Shown piece after piece: positions 1 to 7,568 of a DNA stretch of 64,000 bases; the first letter of the stretch is position 1; each line of letters opens with the position of its first letter. The notes beneath the pieces were generated by a model. It was not told where the DNA came from. It saw only the letters and a program-made list of their open reading frames with translations, and did not search any database. A program made the position numbers and the translations under genes. The DNA is from a virus. The stretch is taken from the IMG/VR virus record IMGVR_UViG_3300028831_000229, positions 53,942 through 117,941 of that record; one strand, written 5' to 3'.

Positions 1-1
1 C

Positions 2-1042
2 GACGGTACGTACCACATCGCGATGGCACCGCTCGGTCCGACTGGCCGTCGTCGCGATGCGATGCTGGCCGGCGGTACGCTGTGCGGCGTGCGGTCGAGC
101 ACCACGATCATGTTCCACGGTGACGCGAGCGGCATGTTCTGGGCAGGTGTGCTCGACGCCAGCGTGAACAACGTCAAGCTCGACACGCACTGCGTGTTCA
201 ACACACCGGAGCAGGCGCACCTCATCCGGCTGACCACCAACGGTCACGTCATCCGAGACGTGGAGCTGGTGCACCCGAAGCGTAGTCCGTCGGCTGGTGA
301 CGACATCAACATCGTCGGCTCGCTCACCACACCCATCCAGGGCTTGGTGATCGACAACGTCAAGTTCACGTCGTGCGCCAGGTTCGGTGTGCAGATCTCG
401 CGCGGCGTGACCAACGGCGTGATCAGCAACAGCGACTTCGGAGACGGCTGCGCCTTCGGCAGCGAAGGCGCGGGAGGGATCGATGGCTTGCGCATCGAGC
501 ATAGCAGGTTCGTGTCCACGACGCCGGGCCTGGCGCTCAACATCCAGCGCCAGACCAACACGGTCGTGTCGCACGTCGAGCTGCACGGCAGGACCATCCT
601 CTTGTACTTCTGCGATGGATGCAGGGTCGAGCACAGCACGGTGTCCGACCTCATCCAAGTCACGCCTGGTGACTACGTCGGCGCGGTGACCATCGCGAAC
701 AGCGCCCACAACGTGACGCTGACCGACCTCACGCTGACGCAGTCTTCGCCTCTCGCTGCATCGCTGGTGCGCATCACGCCGTTGCGCACCAACATGCAGG
801 CCGACTTGGCGAACATCCTCATCACCGACAGCACGCTGACCCAGAGCACGCAAGCACCGCTGGTGGTGGCGCGAGGCGTGACCGGCGTGACGATCCAGAA
901 CAGCAACCTCACCTACAACGGCGTGACGACCTACGTCCCGGTCGTGCTCGATGCCGCGGCTTCCGTGGCAACGACACCGGCCGTGAGCGTTCCGACAACC
1001 GGCATCGTGTTGAGTAACAACACGACCGTCGGCATCCCGTAG
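2..1042 (+). CDS. Right-handed beta-helix (pectate-lyase-like) protein, 5' end outside window
   Basis: The frame is already open at base 2 (DGTYHIA precedes the first ATG at 23), so the true start lies upstream. The visible ~346 residues consist of short degenerate repeats rich in V, I, N, T and S, with recurring patterns such as NVTLTDLTLTQS and GVTIQNSNLTYN. That is the look of a parallel beta-helix. Such folds occur in phage tail spikes and polysaccharide-degrading or -binding adhesins. Inference: the C-terminal part of a tail spike or other carbohydrate-active protein. No catalytic residue set can be assigned. It sits upstream of a run of small unrelated genes, and far from the tail genes visible in this window. 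Confidence 0.7.
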   Translation, partial: DGTYHIAMAPLGPTGRRRDAMLAGGTLCGVRSSTTIMFHGDASGMFWAGVLDASVNNVKLDTHCVFNTPEQAHLIRLTTNGHVIRDVELVHPKRSPSAGDDINIVGSLTTPIQGLVIDNVKFTSCARFGVQISRGVTNGVISNSDFGDGCAFGSEGAGGIDGLRIEHSRFVSTTPGLALNIQRQTNTVVSHVELHGRTILLYFCDGCRVEHSTVSDLIQVTPGDYVGAVTIANSAHNVTLTDLTLTQSSPLAASLVRITPLRTNMQADLANILITDSTLTQSTQAPLVVARGVTGVTIQNSNLTYNGVTTYVPVVLDAAASVATTPAVSVPTTGIVLSNNTTVGIP

Positions 1043-1073
1043 CTACCAACCACGAGAAGAGGAGAAGACGACC

Positions 1074-1496
1074 ATGAGTGAAGACGAGGTGACGACGCCG
1101 GAGAGGCTCGTCATGCTGACCAAGCGCAGCTTCGCTGTGATGCTGCTCAAGCGGCTCAGCGGCGGGCTCGCTGGCGTGCTCGTTGACGAAGACGAGCACC
1201 GCTTCGTCGTGCACTTCCCGGTGCTCGGCGGCAACGTGAAGATGACGATCGACCTGGACGAGACGCGCCCCGGCGGCATCCCGATCCAGGAGGTCGACGG
1301 CTTCACCAACCTCAAGCAGCAGCGCGAGCTGCTGATGGTGCTCGCAGGTCACACTGCCTGGGAGCAACAGGAAGGCACGATGCGCAATCGCATCCTCGGC
1401 ATCGCCAAGGAGATGGAGGAGGCGGGCTACGAGAGTCTGCCTCGGTCTCTCCGTGACCACGTCGACTGGCTGGACCAGGAAGGCAGGACCGAATGA
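1074..1496 (+). CDS. Hypothetical protein, 140 aa
   Basis: The start has a strong purine-rich ribosome binding site (GAGAAGAGGAGAAG). The first half looks like a small mixed alpha/beta fold (VVHFPVLGGNVKMTIDLDE); the second half is mostly helical and acidic. No known domain or catalytic motif is recognised. The stop overlaps the start of the next gene by ATGA, so the two are probably translationally coupled. Confidence 0.75.
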   Translation: MSEDEVTTPERLVMLTKRSFAVMLLKRLSGGLAGVLVDEDEHRFVVHFPVLGGNVKMTIDLDETRPGGIPIQEVDGFTNLKQQRELLMVLAGHTAWEQQEGTMRNRILGIAKEMEEAGYESLPRSLRDHVDWLDQEGRTE

Positions 1497-1759
1497 AGTG
1501 CGGCAACTGCAACACTGAAGACGGCCACGCCGAGTGGTGCATCGTGCCCAAGCAGGCGGCGCGCGACCGCCAGTTCCGTGAGCACTACGCGCGCGAGATC
1601 TACTCGGCCATGCGCGACGAGATCCGCAACGCGATCGAGAAGGCACGCGCCGACATGGCACATTACCAGCGTACCGGCGAGGGTCACCTGTCCCTCATCC
1701 GCGACTACACCATCTCGATGGACAAGCTACTCGACCACATCAACAGGATGAGCCCATGA
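1493..1759 (+). CDS. Small zinc-binding-like protein, 88 aa
   Basis: The N-terminus holds CGNCNTEDGHAEWC, that is CxxC, then a His and a further Cys, a plausible single zinc site. The rest is a long charged helix (residues about 25-60). It overlaps both neighbours by ATGA and belongs to the same operon. It is one of many CxxC microproteins in this part of the phage; function unknown. Confidence 0.7.
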   Translation: MKCGNCNTEDGHAEWCIVPKQAARDRQFREHYAREIYSAMRDEIRNAIEKARADMAHYQRTGEGHLSLIRDYTISMDKLLDHINRMSP

Positions 1760-2079
1760 GCGACCGAGCCTTGTGCGAAGTGAAGTGCGACCGTTGCGGC
1801 AACACGTCCATTGTGGCGGCTGACTTGGTGGACGATCGCATCGTGCCTGCCGTCTACCCGGAGAACTGGAGCGGCGTCCACCAGCACAAGTGGAAAGTGC
1901 ACGGACCGAACAAGTTCGACCTCTGCCGCGCGTGTGCGCTCGACTTCGAGAACTGGATGAAACTGCGCGACCCCATCGGACGTCCACTTCCGTGCAGGCA
2001 TGCTGGTTGTACGCATACCGCCAACGTCGACACGAAGACCCCGTACTGCATGAACCACATCAACGACGACAACGAGTAG
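1756..2079 (+). CDS. Zinc-finger-like protein, 107 aa
   Basis: It contains paired cysteines (CDRCGN near residue 11 and CRAC near residue 57) and a C-terminal Cys/His group (CRHAGC, then YCMNH), enough for two zinc sites. The first half resembles the zinc-ribbon plus beta-hairpin layout of small phage proteins. It is coupled to the upstream gene by ATGA. No enzymatic motif was seen. Confidence 0.7.
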   Translation: MSDRALCEVKCDRCGNTSIVAADLVDDRIVPAVYPENWSGVHQHKWKVHGPNKFDLCRACALDFENWMKLRDPIGRPLPCRHAGCTHTANVDTKTPYCMNHINDDNE

Positions 2080-2090
2080 AGGAGAAGACC

Positions 2091-2549
2091 ATGACGACCC
2101 CAATCAGTGACGAGCGCGCGCAGAAGATGACCGAGGAATACCAGCAGCTGATGGCGATTGCCGTCAAGCAGCTGGACGAGCACAAGGTGTGGTTGAAGGA
2201 CCGCATCGCGGCGCTCACCAGCATGACGAGTTTCGACCGGGCGACGCTCGCGTACCAGGTCGACCGCATCGAGCTGGAGACCGTCTACGCCGAGCCCAAC
2301 GTGACGCAGCTCCTATACGAGGACGGCGTGCTCGTGCCGAAGAAGACGATGTCGCTCGTCTGGCAGTACCCGGACGAGCTGATCGCGTTCCTCACGAGCG
2401 ACCTCGCAACCGAGGAGCTGCGCAACACGCTGGACGGCGCCAACTTCCACAGCGAAGAAGACCAGCCGGCGTTCCACCTCAAGAAGGCCACGGACGCCGA
2501 AGTCCAGGCGGAAGCCGAGAAGGCGCGGGCTCAACGAGACACACCGTGA
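2091..2549 (+). CDS. Hypothetical helical protein, 152 aa
   Basis: The ATG at 2091 is chosen because GAGGAGAAGACC lies directly upstream; the longer open frame from 1890 would run across the preceding gene and reads as arginine-rich out-of-frame sequence. The product is mostly helical, with an acidic C-terminus rich in A, E and K. No domain is recognised. The stop overlaps the GTG start of the nuclease gene downstream. Confidence 0.75.
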   Translation: MTTPISDERAQKMTEEYQQLMAIAVKQLDEHKVWLKDRIAALTSMTSFDRATLAYQVDRIELETVYAEPNVTQLLYEDGVLVPKKTMSLVWQYPDELIAFLTSDLATEELRNTLDGANFHSEEDQPAFHLKKATDAEVQAEAEKARAQRDTP

Positions 2550-3178
2550 GTGACCTCGATGACATGCGGCGTGAGATGGCCGCGCTCAGTGGCAAGAGCG
2601 GGAAGAAGCGCTTGCCGAGCGAGCGCGTGCCTGACACGTCGCTCGCCAAGATGAACCGTCGCCAAGCACGTCGGCGCTCCAAGGCCAAGGGCAGCAGCAA
2701 CGAGCGTGTCGTGGCCAAGATGTTCGAGGCGTGGTGCGGCTGGAAGGTGAAGCGCACCCCGCAGAGCGGTGGCTGGTCGACCGCGGCGTTCGGCGTGACC
2801 GGCGACCTGGTCTGCGAGGACAAGCGCTTCCCGTTCCACGTCGAGTGCAAGAAGCGCGAGGACTGGCAGCTGGACGACCTGGTCACCGGCGTGCGCGTGA
2901 AGGACGAGCGATCCATCCTCGAGTGGTGGAAGCAGACGATCCGCACGTGCCCGAAGAACAAGGAGCCGCTCCTCGTCTTCACGCGGAACAACAAGGCGCA
3001 GCTGGTGATGGTGCGCTCGTTCTGGTTCTCGGATTTCCGCGATCCGGACGCCAACGAGGTCCCCAAGTTCGTCATCACCTTGCAAGACCTGCCAGTTCCC
3101 GATACCGTGAGCATCATGCGGCTGGACCTGTTCCTTGCTGCACTACCGCCGCCGAAGCGGAAGGAGAAGAGGAAGTGA
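2546..3178 (+). CDS. PD-(D/E)xK-type nuclease, Holliday-junction-resolvase-like
   Basis: The GTG start overlaps the preceding stop (GTGA). After a basic N-terminus (RRQARRRSKAKG), the segment from about residue 50 has the order expected of a PD-(D/E)xK nuclease: a helix with an early Glu (SNERVVAKMFEAW), then GVTGDL giving the acidic residue, then HVECKKR giving the E-x-K pair. Archaeal-type resolvases and small phage endonucleases share this pattern. Likely role (inference): branched DNA cleavage or DNA processing before packaging. The final lysine-rich tail is unusual. Confidence 0.65.
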   Translation: MSDLDDMRREMAALSGKSGKKRLPSERVPDTSLAKMNRRQARRRSKAKGSSNERVVAKMFEAWCGWKVKRTPQSGGWSTAAFGVTGDLVCEDKRFPFHVECKKREDWQLDDLVTGVRVKDERSILEWWKQTIRTCPKNKEPLLVFTRNNKAQLVMVRSFWFSDFRDPDANEVPKFVITLQDLPVPDTVSIMRLDLFLAALPPPKRKEKRK

Positions 3179-3528
3179 AGAGACCACGCAACATCGACTT
3201 CGTCTGCCCGGACTGCGACCACCGCGAGACGCGACTCGTCGAGACCAACGACGATGGGACCGTCATCGAGGAGCAGCACTGCGAGCAAGCGATCACCAAC
3301 ACGGACGACGTCTGCGAGCTGCCGTGCGGCGCCACCTGTGGCGGTGTCATGGTGGCTCAGGAGTACGGCGTCGGAGGCTACTCGCAGACCATCAACAAGA
3401 ACAACGCCGACTTCGCCGAGAGGCAGCGCGAGCGCCTCGAGAAGCGCTCATGGGAGCACTGGCAGAAGAAGGGCAGAGACGAGGCCGTCGATCGGCAGCG
3501 CGCTCTGGAGAAGAAATACGGAGCCTGA
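3175..3528 (+). CDS. Zinc-ribbon protein, 117 aa
   Basis: GTG start in a GTGA overlap with the nuclease gene. CPDC near residue 12 and two further cysteine groups (DVCELPCGATCGG near residue 47) suggest a zinc ribbon. The N-terminal half is like the FmdB/putative regulatory zinc-ribbon class, but the sequence is not close enough to name it. The C-terminal third is a charged helix with RQRERLEKRSWEHW. Probably co-translated with the nuclease. Confidence 0.7.
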   Translation: MKRPRNIDFVCPDCDHRETRLVETNDDGTVIEEQHCEQAITNTDDVCELPCGATCGGVMVAQEYGVGGYSQTINKNNADFAERQRERLEKRSWEHWQKKGRDEAVDRQRALEKKYGA

Positions 3529-3577
3529 CGTGCCTGCAACCCCAATCCGTCTGAAGTTCAACGACGAGGAGAAGACG

Positions 3578-3862
3578 ATGCCCCGTCTCAAGCGAGAAGA
3601 GCAGATCGAGCTGCTCAGGAACCTGGCCACCACGATGGTGAAGTCCGTGGCCGAGAAGCCCGAGGAGGTGGTCGTCCGCATGGTCGACACGCAGCACAAC
3701 CTCGTGTTCGAGATCTGCGTCGCGTCCAGTGACATGGGCCTCGTGCTCGGCCGTGACGGCTGCACCGCGGAGTCGATGCGCGACGTCATGTACGTCGCGT
3801 GCAAGAAGACCGACTTCAAGATCACGCTGGACATCGTGACCAAGGACAAGCGCGGTGGCTAG
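3578..3862 (+). CDS. KH-domain RNA-binding protein, KhpA/YlqC-like
   Basis: The ATG at 3578 has GAGGAGAAGACG directly upstream; a GTG at 3530 is possible but has no such site. The 94-residue product has the type II KH layout of the bacterial KhpA/YlqC family: VVVRMVD, then SSDMGLVLGRDG, matching the family's D-x-G-x-V-I-G-R-x-G loop, then a helix (TAESMRDVMYVACKK) and a final strand. KhpA proteins bind RNA and influence small-RNA or ribosome biology in bacteria. In the phage it may bind host or phage RNA (inference). Confidence 0.75.
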   Translation: MPRLKREEQIELLRNLATTMVKSVAEKPEEVVVRMVDTQHNLVFEICVASSDMGLVLGRDGCTAESMRDVMYVACKKTDFKITLDIVTKDKRGG

Positions 3863-4034
3863 CCTGTGTCCCGGCTGCCTCCGGGACGACTGCGACGGAT
3901 GCACTGCCTTGCAGGACGTGCGTACCAAATGCGATCACCCCGAGCACCGGCGCGGCACGCGCGGTGGTCTTGGTGCGAACCAGGAGGTCTGCATGAACTG
4001 CGGGGAGACCGTGCTCAAGCGACGCTCGAAGTGA
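3855..4034 (+). CDS. Small zinc-ribbon protein, 59 aa
   Basis: A short gene with a GTG start overlapping the end of the KH-protein gene. It encodes MASLCPGCLRDDCDGC, then CDHPEH and CMNCGE, giving four Cys pairs or Cys/His groups in 59 residues. This density of metal ligands and the position directly behind a coupled stop support a real gene. Function unknown. Confidence 0.6.
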   Translation: MASLCPGCLRDDCDGCTALQDVRTKCDHPEHRRGTRGGLGANQEVCMNCGETVLKRRSK

Positions 4035-4106
4035 GCACGACGCGCTGAGGCCGCTCGTGCACAACGAGTGAGCACAGCGCGGTATGTGCATGCACAGCGG
4101 GTCGAG

Positions 4107-4145
4107 GCTGGCGTGCTGGCATTCCGTCGACGCCAGCACGCCAGC
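4107..4145. repeat. Perfect 14-bp inverted repeat, 11-bp spacer
   Basis: GCTGGCGTGCTGGC at 4107-4120 is exactly repeated in inverse orientation at 4132-4145. No T-run follows, so it is not a normal rho-independent terminator. It lies just upstream of the promoter-like TTGCCT/TACAGT pair, so a dimeric DNA-binding protein, possibly the helix-turn-helix product encoded next, could bind here (inference). Confidence 0.75.
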
Positions 4146-4154
4146 TTGCAGTGG

Positions 4155-4183
4155 TTGCCTTGTGCACCGCGGCGCGTTACAGT
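4155..4183 (+). promoter_or_regulatory. Candidate sigma-70-like promoter
   Basis: TTGCCT at 4155-4160, a 17-base spacer and TACAGT at 4178-4183. The predicted start of transcription falls at or next to the ATG at 4190, and no ribosome binding site is seen there, so the mRNA could be leaderless. Confidence 0.4.
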
Positions 4184-4189
4184 GCGCAC

Positions 4190-4441
4190 ATGCCGGGCAT
4201 CAGGCGGCGCACAGTCAGAAAACCAGCTGCCATGGCCAGGGCACGCTGGTATGCCGCGCGGGGTTACCCGCACAGTTTCATCGCGGCCAAGGTCGGCGTC
4301 ACACGCAACACGGTGCGGAAGTGGTGCGTCAAGTACGAGGCCAGGCGCTCACTTGACAGGCTGGTTGCACGCATCATGGGCTTGTCGGAGACGCAGCGGC
4401 GTGCGTTGATGGATCGCATCACCACGAGGACCGCGTCATGA
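4190..4441 (+). CDS. Helix-turn-helix protein, 83 aa
   Basis: ATG at 4190 gives MPGIRRRTVRK and then a clear homeodomain-like helix-turn-helix: ARGYPHSFIAAKVGVTRNTV, with the following recognition-helix residues RKWCVKYE. The C-terminal part is a short helical region (LSETQRRALMDRI). The gene sits directly before a second helix-turn-helix gene and the large terminase. It could be a small regulatory protein or part of a small-terminase function. ATGA overlap with the next gene. Confidence 0.65.
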   Translation: MPGIRRRTVRKPAAMARARWYAARGYPHSFIAAKVGVTRNTVRKWCVKYEARRSLDRLVARIMGLSETQRRALMDRITTRTAS

Positions 4442-5232
4442 ACAAGAAGCCCGTCGACCTCATCAAGGCAGACGCCAAGCTGCGCGAGATCAAGAAGCGC
4501 AAGCCCAAGGTCGCCGCTGCCAAGGAGACACCACCGCCGCTCGCGTTGCCGGCCGCCGCGACACCAGCCGTGGCATCGCCAGCAGCCGAAGAGACCGCGG
4601 CTCAGGAAGATGAAGCTTGGGCCTGGACACCGGAGCGCGAGAAGGCAGTGCAACAGGTGGTTGCTGGCATTCCCAAGACGCAGATCGCGGACAAGCTCGG
4701 CGTCCACCGCAACACGGTCAACAACTGGTGCAAGCACCCAGAGTTCGTGGCACGCGTGCGAGAGCTGACCGATGACCGCGTCAACACCACGCGCCAGCGC
4801 CGACACGTGGAGACGCAGCTCTTCACGGACAAGATCGCCAAGGCCGCGCACACGATGCTCGATGTCGCGATCAAGAACCCGAAGGACGGCACCGCTGTCC
4901 GCGCTGCGCGCGAGTGGCTCGGTGAGTACCGCTCCTTCCGTGCGGAAGAGCGCATCGACACGGGTGACAACGTCGCGCACGTGAAGCACGAGCACGAAGG
5001 CTCGGTCAACCACAGCCACACGCTCAGCACGAAGTCCTTCAAGGGGTTCATGCAGGAGGCGCTCGGCAGCAACATCATCGACGCCGAGTGCATCGAGGCG
5101 AACGACGTGCACGGCATCATCCTCCAGGCGACGCAGCAAGCGCTCGTGGAGGGGACGCTGCTGGACGACCTCGCGGAGGAAGAGCGCCACCTCAAGCTGG
5201 ACGCGCACACGCAGGTGGAGAAGAAGCCGTGA
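4438..5232 (+). CDS. Helix-turn-helix protein, candidate small terminase subunit
   Basis: 264 residues. The N-terminus is basic then Ala/Pro-rich. A helix-turn-helix lies at about residues 65-100 (VVAGIPKTQIADKLGVHRNT, followed by VNNWCKHPEF). A longer helical region follows (about 100-170, RVNTTRQRRHVETQLFTDKI), as in oligomerising segments of small terminases. The position immediately upstream of, and overlapping (GTGA), the large terminase is the classic place for the DNA-recognition subunit. The helix-turn-helix resembles that of the preceding gene, so the two may derive from a duplication. TerS is inferred from domain and context, not from close similarity. Confidence 0.6.
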   Translation: MNKKPVDLIKADAKLREIKKRKPKVAAAKETPPPLALPAAATPAVASPAAEETAAQEDEAWAWTPEREKAVQQVVAGIPKTQIADKLGVHRNTVNNWCKHPEFVARVRELTDDRVNTTRQRRHVETQLFTDKIAKAAHTMLDVAIKNPKDGTAVRAAREWLGEYRSFRAEERIDTGDNVAHVKHEHEGSVNHSHTLSTKSFKGFMQEALGSNIIDAECIEANDVHGIILQATQQALVEGTLLDDLAEEERHLKLDAHTQVEKKP

Positions 5233-6992
5233 TTACGCGCGCACAACTCGAGGAGACCATCCGGCGCATGCCCGATGCGCCGGTCGGCGTGGTGCTCGAA
5301 GAGCTGAGCCGCCAGGACCCGGTGCTGTGGTGCATGTTCTACCGCCGGCTGCGTGGCCATCCGCTGACGTTCGACAACAGCAGGCAGCTCACGGAGGCCG
5401 CGCTTGAGCAGACCAAGCGCGAGATCCGCGACCCGGAGAAGTACAAGCGCGAGGTGCAGTCGCGTTTGCTGCGCCATCGACCGTTCATCATGCAGCCGAT
5501 GAGCGACACGCACCCGTGGAAGGTCTACGAAAAGGCGCGGCAGATCGGCATCAGCGAGACCTCCATCAGCGAGGTCATCCACTTCCTGTGGACCAACCCG
5601 ACCACGAAGTGGATCTACACGTTCCCTCGCGACACGCAGCTCCGCGACTTCAGCACCACGCGCATCGCCGAGGCGTTCGCCGAGACGCCGCGCATGCGCT
5701 CGCTGCTCGGCACGCCGAACCAGATCTACACCAAGAAAATCGGCGAGGCGTACCTCATCCTGCGCTCAGCCTGGGAGAGCAACCTCGGTGAGGGCATCGA
5801 CGCCGACGGTGTGACCCTGGACGAGAAGGACCGCATGAAGGAAGGCGTCGAGGTCGCCTTCCGCGAGTCGATGAAGTCCTCCAAGTTCGGCTTCCTGCGC
5901 GAGGTCAGCACGCCGACGCTCCCTGGTCGTGGCGTGGACGCGAGCTTCAAGGAGAGCGACCAGCAGTGCTGGCTCGTGCGCTGCGTGAAGTGCAGGCTGG
6001 AGCAGGAGATCGCCTGGCCGGACAACATCCACCAGGAGCTGGACTACCCGCTCGGCACCAAGGAGCTGCCGGATGGTGCGTACGAGTACCGCTGCCGGCG
6101 CTCGAAGTGCCAAGGCTTGCTCGACCGCGTGCACGGTCGCTGGGTACCGCGGTTCCCCGACAAGAAGAACATCCGCGGCTACCACATGCCGCAGACGATC
6201 GCGCCGTGGATCACCGCGACGCGCCTGATGCAGAACAAGATCGACTACAAGTTCATCCAGCTCTGGACGAACTACTGCCTGGGGCTGCCGGCGATCAGCA
6301 ACGACGTGCTACTCAGCGATGCCGACTACGACGCAGCGTGCGCGGGTCACCAGCTCGTCCTGCGCCGCACGCGCGACTGGCACAACATCTCGGTCGGCAT
6401 CGACTGGGGCCACCTCAACTGGGTGGTCGTCATCGCGCAGAGCACGCATAACAACCTCTTCTACCTGCTCAACCTCGGTGTGTTCGAGGACAACTACTCG
6501 CAGGAGCTGGAGAGCGTCAAGGACATCGAGAAGTTCATCGCGCCCTACGAGCCTGACCGCATCATCGCGGATGCCGGCTTCGGCAAGGACCGCAACGCGT
6601 ACCTGATGCGGAAGTTCTCGCCGCGTGGTCTCGGCCGGTTCTACAGCTGCCAGTACAACCCGTCGACCAAGCACAGCCGCACCTTCCAGCCGGTGTGGTC
6701 GGCGCCTGACCAGGGACGTCTGCTGGTCGACCGCACCATGAGCATCAAGACGGTGTGCCGCGCAGTGAAGGAGCGCGAGTTCGGCATCCCTGACCTTGGC
6801 TTGGAGAAGACGCAGCTCTGGAAGCGTCACTTCAAGAACCTCGCGCCGCTGCGTGTGGAAGAAGAGGGAGAGATCGTCGAGGACATCAGCCACACCGGCG
6901 ATGACCACCTGGTGCACGCCACGGTCTACGCGTGGCTCGGCATCGAGCACATCACGAAAGGCGGACGGTTCTCGTTCGACTTCCTGGGATGA
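5229..6992 (+). CDS. terL: Terminase large subunit, GpA-like
   Basis: 587 residues from a GTG overlapping the upstream stop. The ATPase half has EKARQIGISE (about residues 99-108), a deviant Walker A like that of lambda GpA where the lysine sits early in the motif, and GVTLDEKDRM as Walker B. A zinc-binding insert follows (CVKC and CRRSKC). The nuclease half shows GIDWGHLNWVVVI, then IADAGFGKDRNAY, then GDDHLVHATVYAW, giving the RNase-H-like acidic residues. It cuts and pumps DNA into the prohead through the portal encoded at 29030. Length and layout fit the GpA family. Confidence 0.93.
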   Translation: MITRAQLEETIRRMPDAPVGVVLEELSRQDPVLWCMFYRRLRGHPLTFDNSRQLTEAALEQTKREIRDPEKYKREVQSRLLRHRPFIMQPMSDTHPWKVYEKARQIGISETSISEVIHFLWTNPTTKWIYTFPRDTQLRDFSTTRIAEAFAETPRMRSLLGTPNQIYTKKIGEAYLILRSAWESNLGEGIDADGVTLDEKDRMKEGVEVAFRESMKSSKFGFLREVSTPTLPGRGVDASFKESDQQCWLVRCVKCRLEQEIAWPDNIHQELDYPLGTKELPDGAYEYRCRRSKCQGLLDRVHGRWVPRFPDKKNIRGYHMPQTIAPWITATRLMQNKIDYKFIQLWTNYCLGLPAISNDVLLSDADYDAACAGHQLVLRRTRDWHNISVGIDWGHLNWVVVIAQSTHNNLFYLLNLGVFEDNYSQELESVKDIEKFIAPYEPDRIIADAGFGKDRNAYLMRKFSPRGLGRFYSCQYNPSTKHSRTFQPVWSAPDQGRLLVDRTMSIKTVCRAVKEREFGIPDLGLEKTQLWKRHFKNLAPLRVEEEGEIVEDISHTGDDHLVHATVYAWLGIEHITKGGRFSFDFLG

Positions 6993-7017
6993 GCAGCACA
7001 CAGAAAGAACAGGCGTC

Positions 7018-7242
7018 ATGGCACTTGTTGTCGAGCTTGGCAGGCAGAGGCAGCGCAGGACCACGAGCGATCAGATGCTCGCGGAGTGCGCGACGGTGGC
7101 GTGCAGGGACTGCCGAGCGGTCCTGGTCGAGATGCAAGACGCCGTGCACCACGGGATCGACACGGACGGTTGGTGGCGTGCGCAATTCAAGCTGGCTCGC
7201 GAGAGCGTGAGCGCAGGACACCATGTCCACCTCCAACCTTGA
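7018..7242 (+). CDS. Small Cys-containing protein, 74 aa
   Basis: ATG at 7018, 25 bases after the terminase stop. The product MALVVELGRQRQRR continues with a helix and a CRDC motif (CATVACRDC near residue 29), then DTDGWWRAQF. An ATG overlapping the terminase stop (6989, another frame) gives a serine/arginine-rich, less protein-like product and was not chosen. The 3' end overlaps the following gene by 20 bases. No ribosome binding site decides the start. Confidence 0.5.
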   Translation: MALVVELGRQRQRRTTSDQMLAECATVACRDCRAVLVEMQDAVHHGIDTDGWWRAQFKLARESVSAGHHVHLQP

Positions 7243-7546
7243 CTGCACCAAGTGCGGTGCCTGCTGCTGGGTGAAGCACTGGTCGCACGGCTACACGCCG
7301 CTGACCGACTTCGACCTCACCAACGTCCCTGGCACGTTGGTCGTGGAGCGCCAGTATGGACGCGTAAAGCTCCGCGTGCTCCAAGACAAGCCGCGACACG
7401 GTGGCTTCGCGTGCATCGCGCTCGCCGGTCGCATCGGCCAGCGTGTCAGCTGCTCCATCTACGAGCAGCGCCCTCAGTTCTGTCGAGAGTTCAAGCCGGG
7501 CTCGCCTGCCTGCCTCAAGGCCAGGCGCAGAGCCGGCGTAAGCTGA
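7223..7546 (+). CDS. YkgJ-family cysteine-cluster protein (first copy)
   Basis: 107 residues with the family signature CTKCGACCWV at residues 8-17, and the later cysteines FACIAL, SCSIYEQRPQFCREF and PACLKA. This is the layout of the YkgJ (UPF0153) zinc/iron-chelating domain. In bacteria the family is often annotated as Fe-S or zinc binding of unknown role. A second copy of the same family is encoded at 10524. Role in the phage unknown; metal scavenging or redox protection is only a guess. Confidence 0.8.
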   Translation: MSTSNLDCTKCGACCWVKHWSHGYTPLTDFDLTNVPGTLVVERQYGRVKLRVLQDKPRHGGFACIALAGRIGQRVSCSIYEQRPQFCREFKPGSPACLKARRRAGVS

Positions 7547-7568
7547 CCACCAGCAAGGAGAAGAGAAG

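Larger units (their letters stand above)
4035..4189. promoter_or_regulatory. Intergenic control region before the packaging genes
   Basis: 155 bases without a gene. In order it holds a hairpin (CTCGT-GCACA-ACGAG near 4053-4067), a perfect 12-base palindrome TGTGCATGCACA (4085-4096), a perfect 14-base inverted repeat (4107-4120 with 4132-4145) and a sigma-70-like promoter. The arrangement looks like an operator-promoter region for the helix-turn-helix and terminase genes. Confidence 0.6.

Noticed and set aside
1890-2090. Extension of the gene at 2091 to an upstream start
   Set aside because: The extra 67 residues overlap the 1756-2079 gene in another frame and look like out-of-frame sequence; the ATG at 2091 has an ideal ribosome binding site.
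6989-7210. ATG overlapping the terminase stop (ATGA), giving a 73-residue product
   Set aside because: Product is Ser/Arg/Trp-rich like a shadow; the other frame from 7018 has a CxxC motif and a more protein-like composition. Not fully decided.
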